A DNA stretch of 58,177 nucleotides, taken from positions 1 through 58,177 of the forward strand of contig JAAWBX010000015.1 in the NCBI GenBank assembly GCA_022792885.1. The letters run 5' to 3'. The notes beneath the pieces were generated by a model. The model was not told the origin of the DNA. It worked only from the letters and a program-made list of their open reading frames with translations, and ran no database searches. Of this stretch, positions 16,851-27,468 are shown piece by piece (position 1 is the stretch's first letter; every line of letters starts with the position of its first letter). The position numbers and the translations under genes are program-made. This stretch comes from Lachnospiraceae bacterium. GTDB lineage: Bacteria > Bacillota > Clostridia > Lachnospirales > Lachnospiraceae.

Positions 16851-17696
16851 ATGGAATGGGCAGAACGGTTAAATGATGCAATCGGTTATATCGAAGAACA
16901 TTTAACGGAGGAAATGGATTATGAACGGCTTGGGCAGATTGCCTGCTGCTCTTCTTATCATTTTCAGAGAATGTTCACTTATATGGCGGGGATTCCCTTA
17001 TCCGAATATATCCGCAGGAGAAAAATGTCGCTTGCCGCCGTGGACTTGCAGGGTAAAAACATGAAGATCCTTGATGTGGCGGGAAAATACGGGTATCATT
17101 CTCCTACCGCATTTAACAGAGCGTTTCAGTCCGTTCATGGAATCGCCCCGTCCGCTGTAAAAAACGAGGGAGTATCCGTAAAATCCTTTCCGCCTATTTT
17201 ATTTAAAATCACAGTAAAAGGAGTGGAGGAAATGAATTATCGGATTGAGACGAAAGACGCTTTCCGCATTGTAGGCGTATCGGTACCGCTGCACAAAGAT
17301 ATCGAAAAAAATTTTGCGGTTATACCTCCAAAGTGGCAGGAAATAGCCGTGAACGGAACCCTGCAGAGATTGACCGGCATGATGGATACGCAGCCCATGG
17401 GAGTGCTTGGTATCAGCACCTGTAATGATACGGAGCCATGGAAGTATTATATTGCGGTAGCTACTTCGCAGGAAAAGGATGACTTCGAGGAGTATATTGT
17501 GCCGGCGGCTACCTGGGCAATCTTTCCCGGAGAGGGTACAAACCAGTCTATCCAGGAGCTGGAGCGACGCATCGTAACGGAATGGCTGCCGACTTCGGGA
17601 TACGAGTACGGCAATGCGCCGGATGTCGAAGTTTACTTGAATCCGGATCCGCAGAATGCGCGATATGAAGTGTGGATACCTGTTGTGAAAAAATAG
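16851..17696 (+). CDS. AraC-family regulator with GyrI-like effector domain
   Basis: A 281-residue regulator starting after AGGAGGA. Residues 1-105 form the tandem AraC helix-turn-helix (ERLGQIACCSSYHFQRMF; LDVAGKYGYHSPTAFNRAF). Residues 120-281 match the GyrI-like/Rob-type small-molecule binding domain (RIVGVSVPLHKDIEKNF; WAIFPGEGTNQSI; EVWIPVVKK). Proteins with this layout sense hydrophobic cations, drugs or lipids and activate efflux or stress genes. No transporter is adjacent, so its target is not evident. Its base composition is more AT-rich than its neighbours, which hints at separate acquisition. Confidence 0.9.
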   Translation: MEWAERLNDAIGYIEEHLTEEMDYERLGQIACCSSYHFQRMFTYMAGIPLSEYIRRRKMSLAAVDLQGKNMKILDVAGKYGYHSPTAFNRAFQSVHGIAPSAVKNEGVSVKSFPPILFKITVKGVEEMNYRIETKDAFRIVGVSVPLHKDIEKNFAVIPPKWQEIAVNGTLQRLTGMMDTQPMGVLGISTCNDTEPWKYYIAVATSQEKDDFEEYIVPAATWAIFPGEGTNQSIQELERRIVTEWLPTSGYEYGNAPDVEVYLNPDPQNARYEVWIPVVKK

Positions 17697-17730
17697 CCGT
17701 GGATGTTATGTTTTGGAAGAAAATATCAAC

Positions 17731-17762
17731 GAGCCGGGAATCCGAAAGCGGGTTCCCGGCTC
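17731..17762. terminator. Strong hairpin between converging AraC and alarmone synthetase genes
   Basis: Perfect 10-base arms gagccgggaa/ttcccggctc around a 12-base loop. The following tgtgttgtcttgttt is only moderately T-rich, so it is a probable, not a certain, terminator. Confidence 0.6.
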
Positions 17763-17803
17763 TGTGTTGTCTTGTTTGAAATATCGTGTCCGCACGGAGG
17801 ATC

Positions 17804-18529
17804 TCAGATCACTTCCCCTACGTCGGGCCGTTCCAGTTCGGCGCCGTCGTAGAAATCGCTCATCTTCCGTTCCATATTGTGGAGGACTTCCGCGTAATTT
17901 TTTAACTCGGCGGCCAGTTGTTCCTTGTCTTCCCGGTCGGATTTGTATACAAGCTGGTGTTCCATGCTGGCCCAGAAGTCCATGGCCAGCGTGCGGATCT
18001 GAATCTCTACCGGGAAATACTGTCCGGTCTGATGTACGGTGACGCCCAGGATCAGATGATAGCTGCGGTAGCCGTTTTCCTTGGGTTTGTGTATGTAGTC
18101 GCATTCTTTGATGATGATGGCGCCCGGCTGTTTTTTCAGAATATCGGCTACCACATAGACGTCCTGGATATAATAACAGGTGACGCGTAAGCCTGCGATG
18201 TCGGTCAGATAATCCCTAGCATAATCGAAACCGGCGGGTACGCCCCGGCGTTTTAATTTTTCGGCGATGCTGCTCAGGGACTTGATGCGTCCCTGAATGT
18301 TGTGGATGGGGTTATGATTATATTTTTCTTCAAAATCTTTCTGCAGGGTCTCCAACCATACCCGCACCAGCGCGCAGGCGTTGTCGTAGGGCTGAATAAA
18401 AGATTCGTACGTGCGAATCACGTCGGAAATATAATCCATGTCGTCGATTACCCGCTGACCGCTTGGATACAATCGGACAGCGGGGCTGACGACTGAAAAA
18501 TCGGAATTGCTTTTCGGTGAATCAGACAA
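17804..18529 (-). CDS. Small alarmone synthetase ((p)ppGpp synthetase, RelQ/YjbM-like)
   Basis: A 241-residue single-domain GTP pyrophosphokinase without the HD hydrolase domain. Motifs include IQGRIKSLSSIAEKL, the D-IAGLRVTCYY catalytic strand, YIHKPKENGYRSYHL and PVEIQIRTLAMDFWA. The ribosome binding site AAGGAGG stands eight bases before a TTG at 18529, which I take as start; the frame is open 33 bases further to an upstream ATG, but that ATG has no site and the AAGGAGG would be inside it. Small synthetases add basal or stress-induced (p)ppGpp, are tetrameric, and are often induced by cell-wall stress. Confidence 0.92.
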   Translation of the reverse strand: MSDSPKSNSDFSVVSPAVRLYPSGQRVIDDMDYISDVIRTYESFIQPYDNACALVRVWLETLQKDFEEKYNHNPIHNIQGRIKSLSSIAEKLKRRGVPAGFDYARDYLTDIAGLRVTCYYIQDVYVVADILKKQPGAIIIKECDYIHKPKENGYRSYHLILGVTVHQTGQYFPVEIQIRTLAMDFWASMEHQLVYKSDREDKEQLAAELKNYAEVLHNMERKMSDFYDGAELERPDVGEVI

Positions 18530-18639
18530 AGAAATCTCCTCCTTATAAACTTCTTTATACAAATAGCATAAAAAACGGATGTGAATGAGATGTGAATAAA
18601 AACTAAAAAAGACGTTAAAAAAAGCGGATTTCTAAAGAA

Positions 18640-18671
18640 AAAATAAAAAAAGGGCGAACTTTCTTCGCCCT
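18640..18671 (-). terminator. Rho-independent terminator of mscL
   Basis: An 8-base perfect stem agggcgaa/ttcgccct with a five-base loop; on the minus strand it is followed by TTTTTTATTT. Confidence 0.85.
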
Positions 18672-18684
18672 TGTCGGATTCGCT

Positions 18685-19146
18685 TCAGTTTGAGTTCGCC
18701 GGTTCTTCCCGGACGGCCGTTTGCTCATCCGCTTCCGGGACGGCGTTGCCTTCGTCAAGCCGGGAAGTGCAGTGCGGGCAGCGCGTCGCCAGGATGCTGA
18801 TTTCGCTTTGGCAGTAGGGACAGGTTTTGACGGAAGGGGCTTTGGGTTCTTCCTCTTTTTTTCCGAGGTTCATCAATTTGTTCATGGCTTTTAATACGCA
18901 GAACAGGATAAAAGCCATGATAATGAAGTTTATGACGGCGGTCAGGAAATTCGACGCGAACACGGCGATGTCGGACAGAGTGTAGCGCGCCGCGCCGGTG
19001 AAAAACCGTAAGAGCGGATTGATGAAATTTTCCGTTAAAGAGGTGACGATGGAGGAAAAGGCGCCGCCGATGAGAACGCCGACCGCCATATCCATGACGT
19101 TGCCCCGGAGCGCGAAGGTTTTAAATTCATTTGCAAATTTTTTCAT
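18685..19146 (-). CDS. mscL: Large-conductance mechanosensitive channel MscL with C-terminal zinc ribbon
   Basis: A 153-residue MscL. It has the N-terminal amphipathic helix (FANEFKTFALRGN), TM1 (MDMAVGVLIGGAFSSIV), the periplasmic loop and TM2 (VINFIIMAFILFCVLKAMNKL). MscL opens under membrane tension to release solutes on osmotic downshock. After the usual end it carries an additional CPYC...CPHC pair (TCPYCQSEISILATRCPHC), a zinc-ribbon-like module in the cytoplasm, and an acidic tail. The ribosome binding site is AAAAGGAG. It is a monocistronic gene with its own promoter and terminator. Confidence 0.95.
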   Translation of the reverse strand: MKKFANEFKTFALRGNVMDMAVGVLIGGAFSSIVTSLTENFINPLLRFFTGAARYTLSDIAVFASNFLTAVINFIIMAFILFCVLKAMNKLMNLGKKEEEPKAPSVKTCPYCQSEISILATRCPHCTSRLDEGNAVPEADEQTAVREEPANSN

Positions 19147-19208
19147 GAAGGCTTCTCCTTTTTGCGATATATTTCTGCCGGAAACGGTCTGTCCGGAAAC
19201 TATTCGTT

Positions 19209-19237
19209 ATTATATATAGAAGAAAAAATTGTGTCAA
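19209..19237 (-). promoter_or_regulatory. Consensus sigma-A promoter for mscL
   Basis: TTGACA (19237-19232), a 17-base spacer and TATAAT (19214-19209) on the minus strand: a perfect consensus promoter about 63 bases upstream of mscL. Confidence 0.85.
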
Positions 19238-19264
19238 TAAAATATGAAAAATCCAAAAAATCCC

Positions 19265-19293
19265 TTGACAAGTGAAACGCAAGGTGCTATTTT
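19265..19293 (+). promoter_or_regulatory. Sigma-A promoter of the hrcA heat-shock operon
   Basis: TTGACA, a 17-base spacer and TATTTT end 17 bases before the CIRCE operator, so bound HrcA would block transcript initiation or early elongation. Confidence 0.75.
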
Positions 19294-19309
19294 ATATGCA
19301 ATGACAATG

Positions 19310-19336
19310 TTAGCACTCTTTTTTGATGAGTGCTAA
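19310..19336. promoter_or_regulatory. CIRCE operator (HrcA-binding site)
   Basis: A perfect TTAGCACTC-N9-GAGTGCTAA inverted repeat, the canonical CIRCE element, is located 33 bases upstream of hrcA. HrcA binds it to repress the heat-shock operon; repression is lifted when GroEL is occupied by unfolded protein. Confidence 0.97.
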
Positions 19337-19369
19337 CAAAGTCGAGAACGAAGAAAGGAAGGAATCCGG

Positions 19370-20419
19370 ATGGAGCTGGATGAGAGAAAAGAAAAGATAT
19401 TAAAAGCCATCATCCAGAATTATCGGGAGACCGGGGAACCGGTGGGCTCGCGGACGATTTCCAAGTATTCGGATCTGAATTTAAGTTCGGCTACGATCCG
19501 TAACGAGATGGCGGATCTGGAGGAGATGGGTCTGATCACCCAGCCTCATACGTCGGCGGGGCGTGTGCCGACGGATCTGGCTTACCGGATGTATGTGGAG
19601 AAGTTGATTCGAAAGGAAGAATGCGCGCCGGAGGCCGATGAGAACGAGCTGGCCAAGACGGAGCATTTTCTTTTGCAGAGGGTAGATCGTCTGGAACTTC
19701 TTCTGGAGCAGGTGGCGAAGGTGGTGGCGGCGAACACGAATTACGCGGCCATGGTATCATCTCCCCGTTATAATCGGAACAAGCTGAAGTTTATTCAGTT
19801 GTCCCGGGTGGATGATTACAAGCTTCTGGTCGTCGTGGTCGTGGAGGGCAATATTGTCCGAAACACGATTTTTGACACGGAGGAGAGCCTGAGCGATGAG
19901 GAGATTTTGTCTTTGAACCTGATGCTGAACAGCCGCCTGAACGGTTTGTCCATGGAGGAGATTAATCTGGGTACGATCCGCGCTTTGAACGAGGGGGCCG
20001 GCAGTCACCGGCAGATCGTGAGTAAAGTGCTGGACGCCGTGGCGGAGGCCATAAGGCCGGATGAGAATGTGGAGATCTACACCAGCGGGGCGAAGAATAT
20101 TTTCCGTTATCCGGAACTGACGGACGGCGGGAAGGCCGGCGAGATCATCAGTACCTTCGAGGAGAAGCAGCAGTTGGCCAATCTTCTGACGGACGGTTTG
20201 AAGGCGGACGGTCAGCAGGGGATTCAGGTCTATATCGGGGAGGAGACGCCGGTACAGAGCATGAAGGACTGCAGTGTTGTGACGGCTACCTATGAGCTGG
20301 CGGACGGACTGCAGGGTACGATAGGAATTGTGGGTCCGAAGCGGATGGATTATGAGAAAGTCATGAATACGCTGCAGACTCTGATGGCACAGTTGGACAT
20401 GATATTTAAGAAGAAGTAA
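19370..20419 (+). CDS. hrcA: Heat-inducible transcription repressor HrcA
   Basis: A 349-residue HrcA: N-terminal winged helix (LKAIIQNYRETGEPVGSRTI; SSATIRNEMADLEEMGLI; TSAGRVPTDLAYRMYV) followed by the GAF-like dimerisation domain ending in GTIGIVGPKRMDYEKVM. It represses its own operon and other CIRCE genes. The AAGGAAGG site precedes the ATG at 19370. It is the first gene of hrcA-grpE-dnaK with spacing of 16 and 35 bases. Confidence 0.98.
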   Translation: MELDERKEKILKAIIQNYRETGEPVGSRTISKYSDLNLSSATIRNEMADLEEMGLITQPHTSAGRVPTDLAYRMYVEKLIRKEECAPEADENELAKTEHFLLQRVDRLELLLEQVAKVVAANTNYAAMVSSPRYNRNKLKFIQLSRVDDYKLLVVVVVEGNIVRNTIFDTEESLSDEEILSLNLMLNSRLNGLSMEEINLGTIRALNEGAGSHRQIVSKVLDAVAEAIRPDENVEIYTSGAKNIFRYPELTDGGKAGEIISTFEEKQQLANLLTDGLKADGQQGIQVYIGEETPVQSMKDCSVVTATYELADGLQGTIGIVGPKRMDYEKVMNTLQTLMAQLDMIFKKK

Positions 20420-20435
20420 GAAAGGCAGGAAGGGT

Positions 20436-22999
<2,564 letters not shown>

Positions 23000-23029
23000 G
23001 GAGTTTGATTCCGGAATGCTCCCGGATCA

Positions 23030-23058
23030 TTGACAGATGAAAAAATTGCTGATATGAT
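23030..23058 (+). promoter_or_regulatory. Separate sigma-A promoter for dnaJ
   Basis: TTGACA, exactly 17 bases, then TATGAT in the dnaK-dnaJ gap. The predicted start site (around 23065) is about 53 bases upstream of dnaJ. No CIRCE element accompanies it. Confidence 0.75.
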
Positions 23059-23068
23059 AATGACGCAC

Positions 23069-23090
23069 AGTCCGGTCTTCTGACCGGACT
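23069..23090 (+). other. Hairpin at the predicted 5' end of the dnaJ transcript
   Basis: Perfect 9-base arms AGTCCGGTC/GACCGGACT with a TTCT loop and no T-run. It begins only a few bases after the predicted dnaJ transcription start, the position of 5' stabilising stem-loops; it may also mark a processing point of read-through mRNA from dnaK. Confidence 0.7.
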
Positions 23091-23117
23091 AGTGGTCTGT
23101 TATGAGAGGATAGTAGT

Positions 23118-24239
23118 ATGACGGAGACAAAGAGAGATTATTATGAGGTCCTTGGCGTGCCGAAGAACGCGAATGAAGCGGAACTGAAGAAGGCGTACCG
23201 GGTCCTGGCAAAAAAATATCATCCGGATACCAATCAGGGCAATCCGGACGCGGAGGCCAAGTTCAAGGAAGCCTCCGAGGCATATGCGGTTTTAAGCGAT
23301 CCGGAGAAGAGGAAACAGTACGATCAGTTCGGTCATGCGGCCTTTGACGGAGCCGGCGGTTTCGGCGCGGGCGGTTTTGATTTCAGCAGCATGGATATGG
23401 GAGATATTTTCGGAGATATCTTCGGCGATCTGTTCGGCGGCGGGCGGAGCAGCCGGCGGGATTACAATGGGCCCGTCCGGGGTGCGAACATGCGCGCGAG
23501 CGTCCGCATTTCTTTTGAGGAAGCGATCTTCGGATGCGAGAAGGAGCTGGAACTGACCTCCAAGCAGGAGTGTACGAACTGCGGGGGCACCGGGGCCAAG
23601 CCGGGAACGAAGCCGGAAACCTGCACCAAGTGCGGCGGCACCGGCCAGGTGGTCTATACGCAGCAATCCATGTTCGGTATGGTGCGCAACGTTCAGACCT
23701 GTCCGGAGTGCGGCGGCAAGGGGACGGTTATCAAGGAGAAGTGTCCGACCTGCCGGGGGAACGGCTATACCAATACCCGCAAGCGGATCAAAGTGCCGAT
23801 TCCGGCCGGCGTGGGCGACGGCCAGAGCGTGCGCGTGCGCGGGGAAGGCGATCTGGGGAAGAACGGAGGCGAGCGCGGCGATTTGCTGGTGGAGATCATC
23901 GTTTCCAATCATCCGATCTTCAAGCGCCAGGACGTGAATATCTATTCTACCGTGCCGATCTCGTTTACGACGGCGGCCTTAGGCGGTGAGATCAAGATCA
24001 AGACCGTGGACGGCGAGGTGGCGTACGACGTGAAGCCCGGGACTCAGACCGATACCAAGATTCGCCTGAAGGGAAAGGGCGTGCCTTATGTGCGCAATAA
24101 GAGTATCCGCGGCGATCATTATGTGACGCTGGTGGTGAAAGTGCCGGAGAAGCTGAGTAAGGATCAGAAGGAAGCTTTGAAAAAATTCCAGGAGACGATG
24201 GAAGAGGAGCCGCACGGAAAGAAGAAATTTAAGCTGTAA
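23118..24239 (+). CDS. dnaJ: Co-chaperone DnaJ (Hsp40)
   Basis: A 373-residue type I DnaJ: J domain with KKYHPDTN, a Gly/Phe-rich linker ([19 protein letters not shown]), a zinc domain with four CxxCxGxG repeats ([32 protein letters not shown]), and the C-terminal substrate domains. It delivers clients to DnaK and stimulates its ATPase. The ribosome binding site (GAGAGG) is modest. It is followed closely by prmA. Confidence 0.98.
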   Translation: MTETKRDYYEVLGVPKNANEAELKKAYRVLAKKYHPDTNQGNPDAEAKFKEASEAYAVLSDPEKRKQYDQFGHAAFDGAGGFGAGGFDFSSMDMGDIFGDIFGDLFGGGRSSRRDYNGPVRGANMRASVRISFEEAIFGCEKELELTSKQECTNCGGTGAKPGTKPETCTKCGGTGQVVYTQQSMFGMVRNVQTCPECGGKGTVIKEKCPTCRGNGYTNTRKRIKVPIPAGVGDGQSVRVRGEGDLGKNGGERGDLLVEIIVSNHPIFKRQDVNIYSTVPISFTTAALGGEIKIKTVDGEVAYDVKPGTQTDTKIRLKGKGVPYVRNKSIRGDHYVTLVVKVPEKLSKDQKEALKKFQETMEEEPHGKKKFKL

Positions 24240-24259
24240 GATTACGGAAGGGACCGGAT

Positions 24260-25216
24260 ATGAAGTGGAAGAAATTCACGATTGAGACGACGACGGAGGC
24301 GGTGGATCTGATCAGTGAGGCGTTACATGAGCTCGGCGTGGAGGGGATTGAGATCGAGGATTACGTGCCCCTGACGGAAGCCGAGACGAAAGGGATGTTT
24401 ATCGATATCCTTCCGGAGCTGCCGCCGGACGACGGAACGGCGAAGGTGACGTTTTATCTGGACGAGGACGCCCGGACGGAAAGTCTGCTGGCCTCGATCC
24501 GGGAGGAGATCGCGCGTCTGGAGGAATTTATTCCGGTGGGCGCCGGCGCGATCACGGAATCCGAGACGGAGGACAAGGACTGGATCAATAACTGGAAAGA
24601 GTATTTTCACCCGTTTACGGTGGAGGACATCCTGATCAAACCGACCTGGGAGGCGGTTCCGGAGGAACATAAGGAAAAATGCATGATTGAGATCGATCCG
24701 GGCACGGCGTTCGGGACCGGTTCTCATGAGACGACGCAGCTTTGCATCCGCGCCCTGAAAAAGCATATCCGTCCGGGCGACCGGGTTCTGGACGTGGGAA
24801 CCGGAAGCGGGATCCTGGCGATCGCGGCGTTGAAGCTGGGCGCCGGCATGGCGTTCGGGACGGATTTGGACGAGTGTGCGGTCACGGCGGCGAGGGAAAA
24901 CGCAGAAATCAACGGGATCGGGGAAGAGCAATTCCCGATTATTCTCGGGAATCTGATCGACGATGAGGACGTGCAGAGACAAGCGGGGCTGGCGTGCTAC
25001 GACGTGGTGACGGCGAATATTCTGGCGCCGGTGATTTTGGCCTTGCAGGAGGGGATGGCCCGTCATATGAAGCGGGGAGCCGTGTTTATCACTTCCGGGA
25101 TCATCAACACGAAGGCGGACGAGGTGAGAGAAGCGCTTCGCCGGAATCCGGACTGGGAGTTTTGCGAGGAGAACGCGCAGGGCGACTGGGTTTCTTTTGT
25201 AGTCCGGAAGAGATAG
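24260..25216 (+). CDS. prmA: Ribosomal protein L11 methyltransferase PrmA
   Basis: A 318-residue PrmA: N-terminal L11-recognition domain (MKWKKFTIETTTEAVDLIS) and class I methyltransferase with DPGTAFGTGSHETTQLC, LDVGTGSGILAIAALKLGA and DVVTANILAPVI. It trimethylates lysines and the N-terminus of L11. dnaJ-prmA-rsmE is a common order in Firmicutes; the 20-base spacing indicates one transcript. Confidence 0.97.
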   Translation: MKWKKFTIETTTEAVDLISEALHELGVEGIEIEDYVPLTEAETKGMFIDILPELPPDDGTAKVTFYLDEDARTESLLASIREEIARLEEFIPVGAGAITESETEDKDWINNWKEYFHPFTVEDILIKPTWEAVPEEHKEKCMIEIDPGTAFGTGSHETTQLCIRALKKHIRPGDRVLDVGTGSGILAIAALKLGAGMAFGTDLDECAVTAARENAEINGIGEEQFPIILGNLIDDEDVQRQAGLACYDVVTANILAPVILALQEGMARHMKRGAVFITSGIINTKADEVREALRRNPDWEFCEENAQGDWVSFVVRKR

Positions 25217-25230
25217 CGGAGACGGAAAGT

Positions 25231-25968
25231 ATGTATTCATTTTTTGTGAAAGACGCTCAGATTGAGGACGGCGCGGCCCGGATCGAGGGGGACGATATGC
25301 GGCATATCCGCCAGGTCCTTCGGATGAGGGAGAACGATACGCTTCGAATCAGCAACGGGAGCGATCGCTGTTATATCTGCCGGATCGCATCCTTTTCGGA
25401 GGACTGCATCCGGCTGGATTTGCTGGAAGAGGATCCGGAAGGTACAGAACTGTCCTCCCGGATTTACCTGTTTCAGTGCCTCCCGAAAGGGGACAAGATG
25501 GAGTGGGTGATTCAGAAGAATACGGAGCTGGGGATCACCGGGATCGTACCGGTGGTTTCGAAACGCTGCGTCGTGCGGCTGGACGCGAAGAAGGCGGAGG
25601 CGAAGACTGCGCGCTGGCGGGCGATTGCGAAGAGCGCGGCGGAACAGTCGAAGCGTCTGACGGTTCCGGAAGTGACGAACGTGATGGGGTTTGAGGAGGC
25701 CCTTTCCTACGGAAAAGATCTGGATATGCGCGTGATCCCTTACGAGAACGCGGAAGGGATTCGGGCGACCAGGGACTGGATCGCTTCGGTCGGCCCGGGG
25801 ATGCGCGTCGGGATTTTGGTCGGCCCCGAGGGCGGTTTTGAGCGCGAAGAAGTTTTGCGCGCCGGGGAGGAAGGGTGGAAGCCTCTGACGCTGGGCCGCA
25901 GGATCTTGAGAACGGAGACGGCCGGAATGGCGCTGACGGCGGCTCTGATGCTTCATTTGGAGACGTAG
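25231..25968 (+). CDS. rsmE: 16S rRNA m3U1498 methyltransferase RsmE
   Basis: A 245-residue SPOUT-family methyltransferase: N-terminal PUA-like domain (MYSFFVKDAQIEDGAARIEG; DDMRHIRQVLRMRENDTL) and a trefoil-knot domain with QKNTELGITGIVPVVSKRC, LVGPEGGFEREEV and LGRRILRTETA. It methylates N3 of U1498 in 16S rRNA. The ATG at 25231 is 14 bases after the prmA stop; the longer open frame upstream overlaps prmA and is not coding. Confidence 0.96.
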   Translation: MYSFFVKDAQIEDGAARIEGDDMRHIRQVLRMRENDTLRISNGSDRCYICRIASFSEDCIRLDLLEEDPEGTELSSRIYLFQCLPKGDKMEWVIQKNTELGITGIVPVVSKRCVVRLDAKKAEAKTARWRAIAKSAAEQSKRLTVPEVTNVMGFEEALSYGKDLDMRVIPYENAEGIRATRDWIASVGPGMRVGILVGPEGGFEREEVLRAGEEGWKPLTLGRRILRTETAGMALTAALMLHLET

Positions 25969-25987
25969 GAAGGAAAGGAACGAAGGA

Positions 25988-26266
25988 ATGGCGAAGAAAA
26001 GAGGAGGCGGGGCCAGGGTTGCCAGCCGGGCGGAACGGGAGGCCAGGCTTCGGAAGACGGAGCCTTTCGGGCCCAAGCGTTTTTTGAAAGAACAGGCGGT
26101 TCAGCTGGCGGTGACGTTGATCCTGATGATCGTCTTCTGCCAGCTGGCGGAATATTTTCTGCACGACAATTACATGGTGCCCGGCATGACCGCGTTTGTC
26201 GTCGTGCAGATTTTTAATTACTTCCGGATGGCGAGGAAAGCAAAGGCGGTGGAAGAGGTCCGGTAG
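25988..26266 (+). CDS. Small membrane protein of unknown function
   Basis: A 92-residue protein with a very basic N-terminus (KKRGGGARVASRAEREARLRK cut at either end by acidic residues) and two hydrophobic helices (VTLILMIVFCQLAEYFL and GMTAFVVVQIFNYF). The basic end would lie in the cytoplasm. It is 19 bases after rsmE and 33 bases before the cysteine desulfurase gene, so co-transcription is likely. I recognise no family. The start is supported by AAAGGAACGAAGG. Confidence 0.65.
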   Translation: MAKKRGGGARVASRAEREARLRKTEPFGPKRFLKEQAVQLAVTLILMIVFCQLAEYFLHDNYMVPGMTAFVVVQIFNYFRMARKAKAVEEVR

Positions 26267-26299
26267 AATTCGAATCCGGCCGCCAAAGAGGGAGAGTGA

Positions 26300-27457
26300 A
26301 TGGAAGCATATCTGGATAATTCGGCAACGACGATGGTGTTTGATTCCGTGAAGGATATTATGGTGCGCACGATGACGACGGATTTCGGGAATCCGTCTTC
26401 TTTGCATACGAAGGGCATGGAAGCGGAACGTTACGTGAAAACGGCCAGGGAGGCCGTTGCAAGACAGTTGAAAGCGGAGGAAAAGGAGATCGTTTTTACG
26501 TCCGGCGGAACGGAAGCCAATAATATGGCGTTGATCGGGGCGGCTCTGGCGAACCGGCGGCGCGGGAATCACGTCATCACGACAGGAATTGAGCACGCTT
26601 CCGTGCTGAGTCCGGTGAGATTCCTGGAAGAGCAGGGGTTTCGGGTAACTTATCTGCCGGTGGATGAGCGGGGGGTCGTCCGGATGGACGCTCTTGAGGA
26701 AGCCCTGGACGAGGAGACGATTTTGGTTTCCGTAATGTATGTAAACAATGAGATCGGTTCGGTGCAGCCGGTTGCCGAAATCGCGAGGCGGGTGCACGAG
26801 AAGAATCCGGAAATTCTGTTTCATGTGGACGCGATTCAGGCGTTTGGCAAGTATGTGATTCGGCCGAAACGGGAGGGGATCGATCTTCTGTCGGTGAGCG
26901 GGCATAAGATTCACGGTCCCAAGGGTTCCGGTTTCCTTTATATCCGGGATCGGGCAAAGGTGCGGCCGTTGATTTTAGGCGGCGGCCAGCAAAAGGGGAT
27001 GCGCTCGGGGACCGAGAACGTGCCGGGGATCGCCGGGCTGGGGGAGGCCGTGACGGAGATTTACCGGAACCATGAGGAGCGGACGGAAGCTCTCTACAGG
27101 CGGAAGGAGCGTTTTGCGGAAGGGCTTTCCCGAATGGAGGACGTTCGGATCAACGGTCCGAGAGGAAGGGAGGGCGCGCCGCATATCGTCAGCGCAAGTT
27201 TTGCCGGGATCCGGGCGGAAGTGATGCTTCACGCGCTGGAGGACGCGGGCGTTTATGTTTCTTCCGGGTCGGCCTGTTCTTCGCAGCACAACAAAAGCTA
27301 CAGCGCCACGCTTACTGGGATCGGCCTTGCGAAGGAGCTTCTGGATTGTACGGTCCGTTTCAGTTTCAGTATTTTCACGACGGAAGAAGAGATCGATTAC
27401 GCGCTGGAAGTGTTGGGACGGCTGGTTCCGGCGCTTCGGAAATATCGCAGAAATTAG
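26300..27457 (+). CDS. Cysteine desulfurase (NifS/IscS family)
   Basis: A 385-residue PLP-dependent cysteine desulfurase: YLDNSATTMVF at the N-terminus, SGGTEANNMAL, the PLP lysine K203 in SVSGHKIHGPKG and the persulfide-forming C326 in SSGSACSSQHNKS. It supplies sulfur to acceptors. It lies 11 bases ahead of thiI, the typical NifZ-ThiI arrangement of Firmicutes, so its likely role is sulfur donation for 4-thiouridine in tRNA and not general Fe-S assembly. Confidence 0.95.
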   Translation: MEAYLDNSATTMVFDSVKDIMVRTMTTDFGNPSSLHTKGMEAERYVKTAREAVARQLKAEEKEIVFTSGGTEANNMALIGAALANRRRGNHVITTGIEHASVLSPVRFLEEQGFRVTYLPVDERGVVRMDALEEALDEETILVSVMYVNNEIGSVQPVAEIARRVHEKNPEILFHVDAIQAFGKYVIRPKREGIDLLSVSGHKIHGPKGSGFLYIRDRAKVRPLILGGGQQKGMRSGTENVPGIAGLGEAVTEIYRNHEERTEALYRRKERFAEGLSRMEDVRINGPRGREGAPHIVSASFAGIRAEVMLHALEDAGVYVSSGSACSSQHNKSYSATLTGIGLAKELLDCTVRFSFSIFTTEEEIDYALEVLGRLVPALRKYRRN

Positions 27458-27468
27458 AGGAGAATACC

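Noticed and set aside
23000..23117. A second CIRCE element before dnaJ
   Set aside because: The hairpin there (AGTCCGGTC arms) is unrelated to TTAGCACTC.
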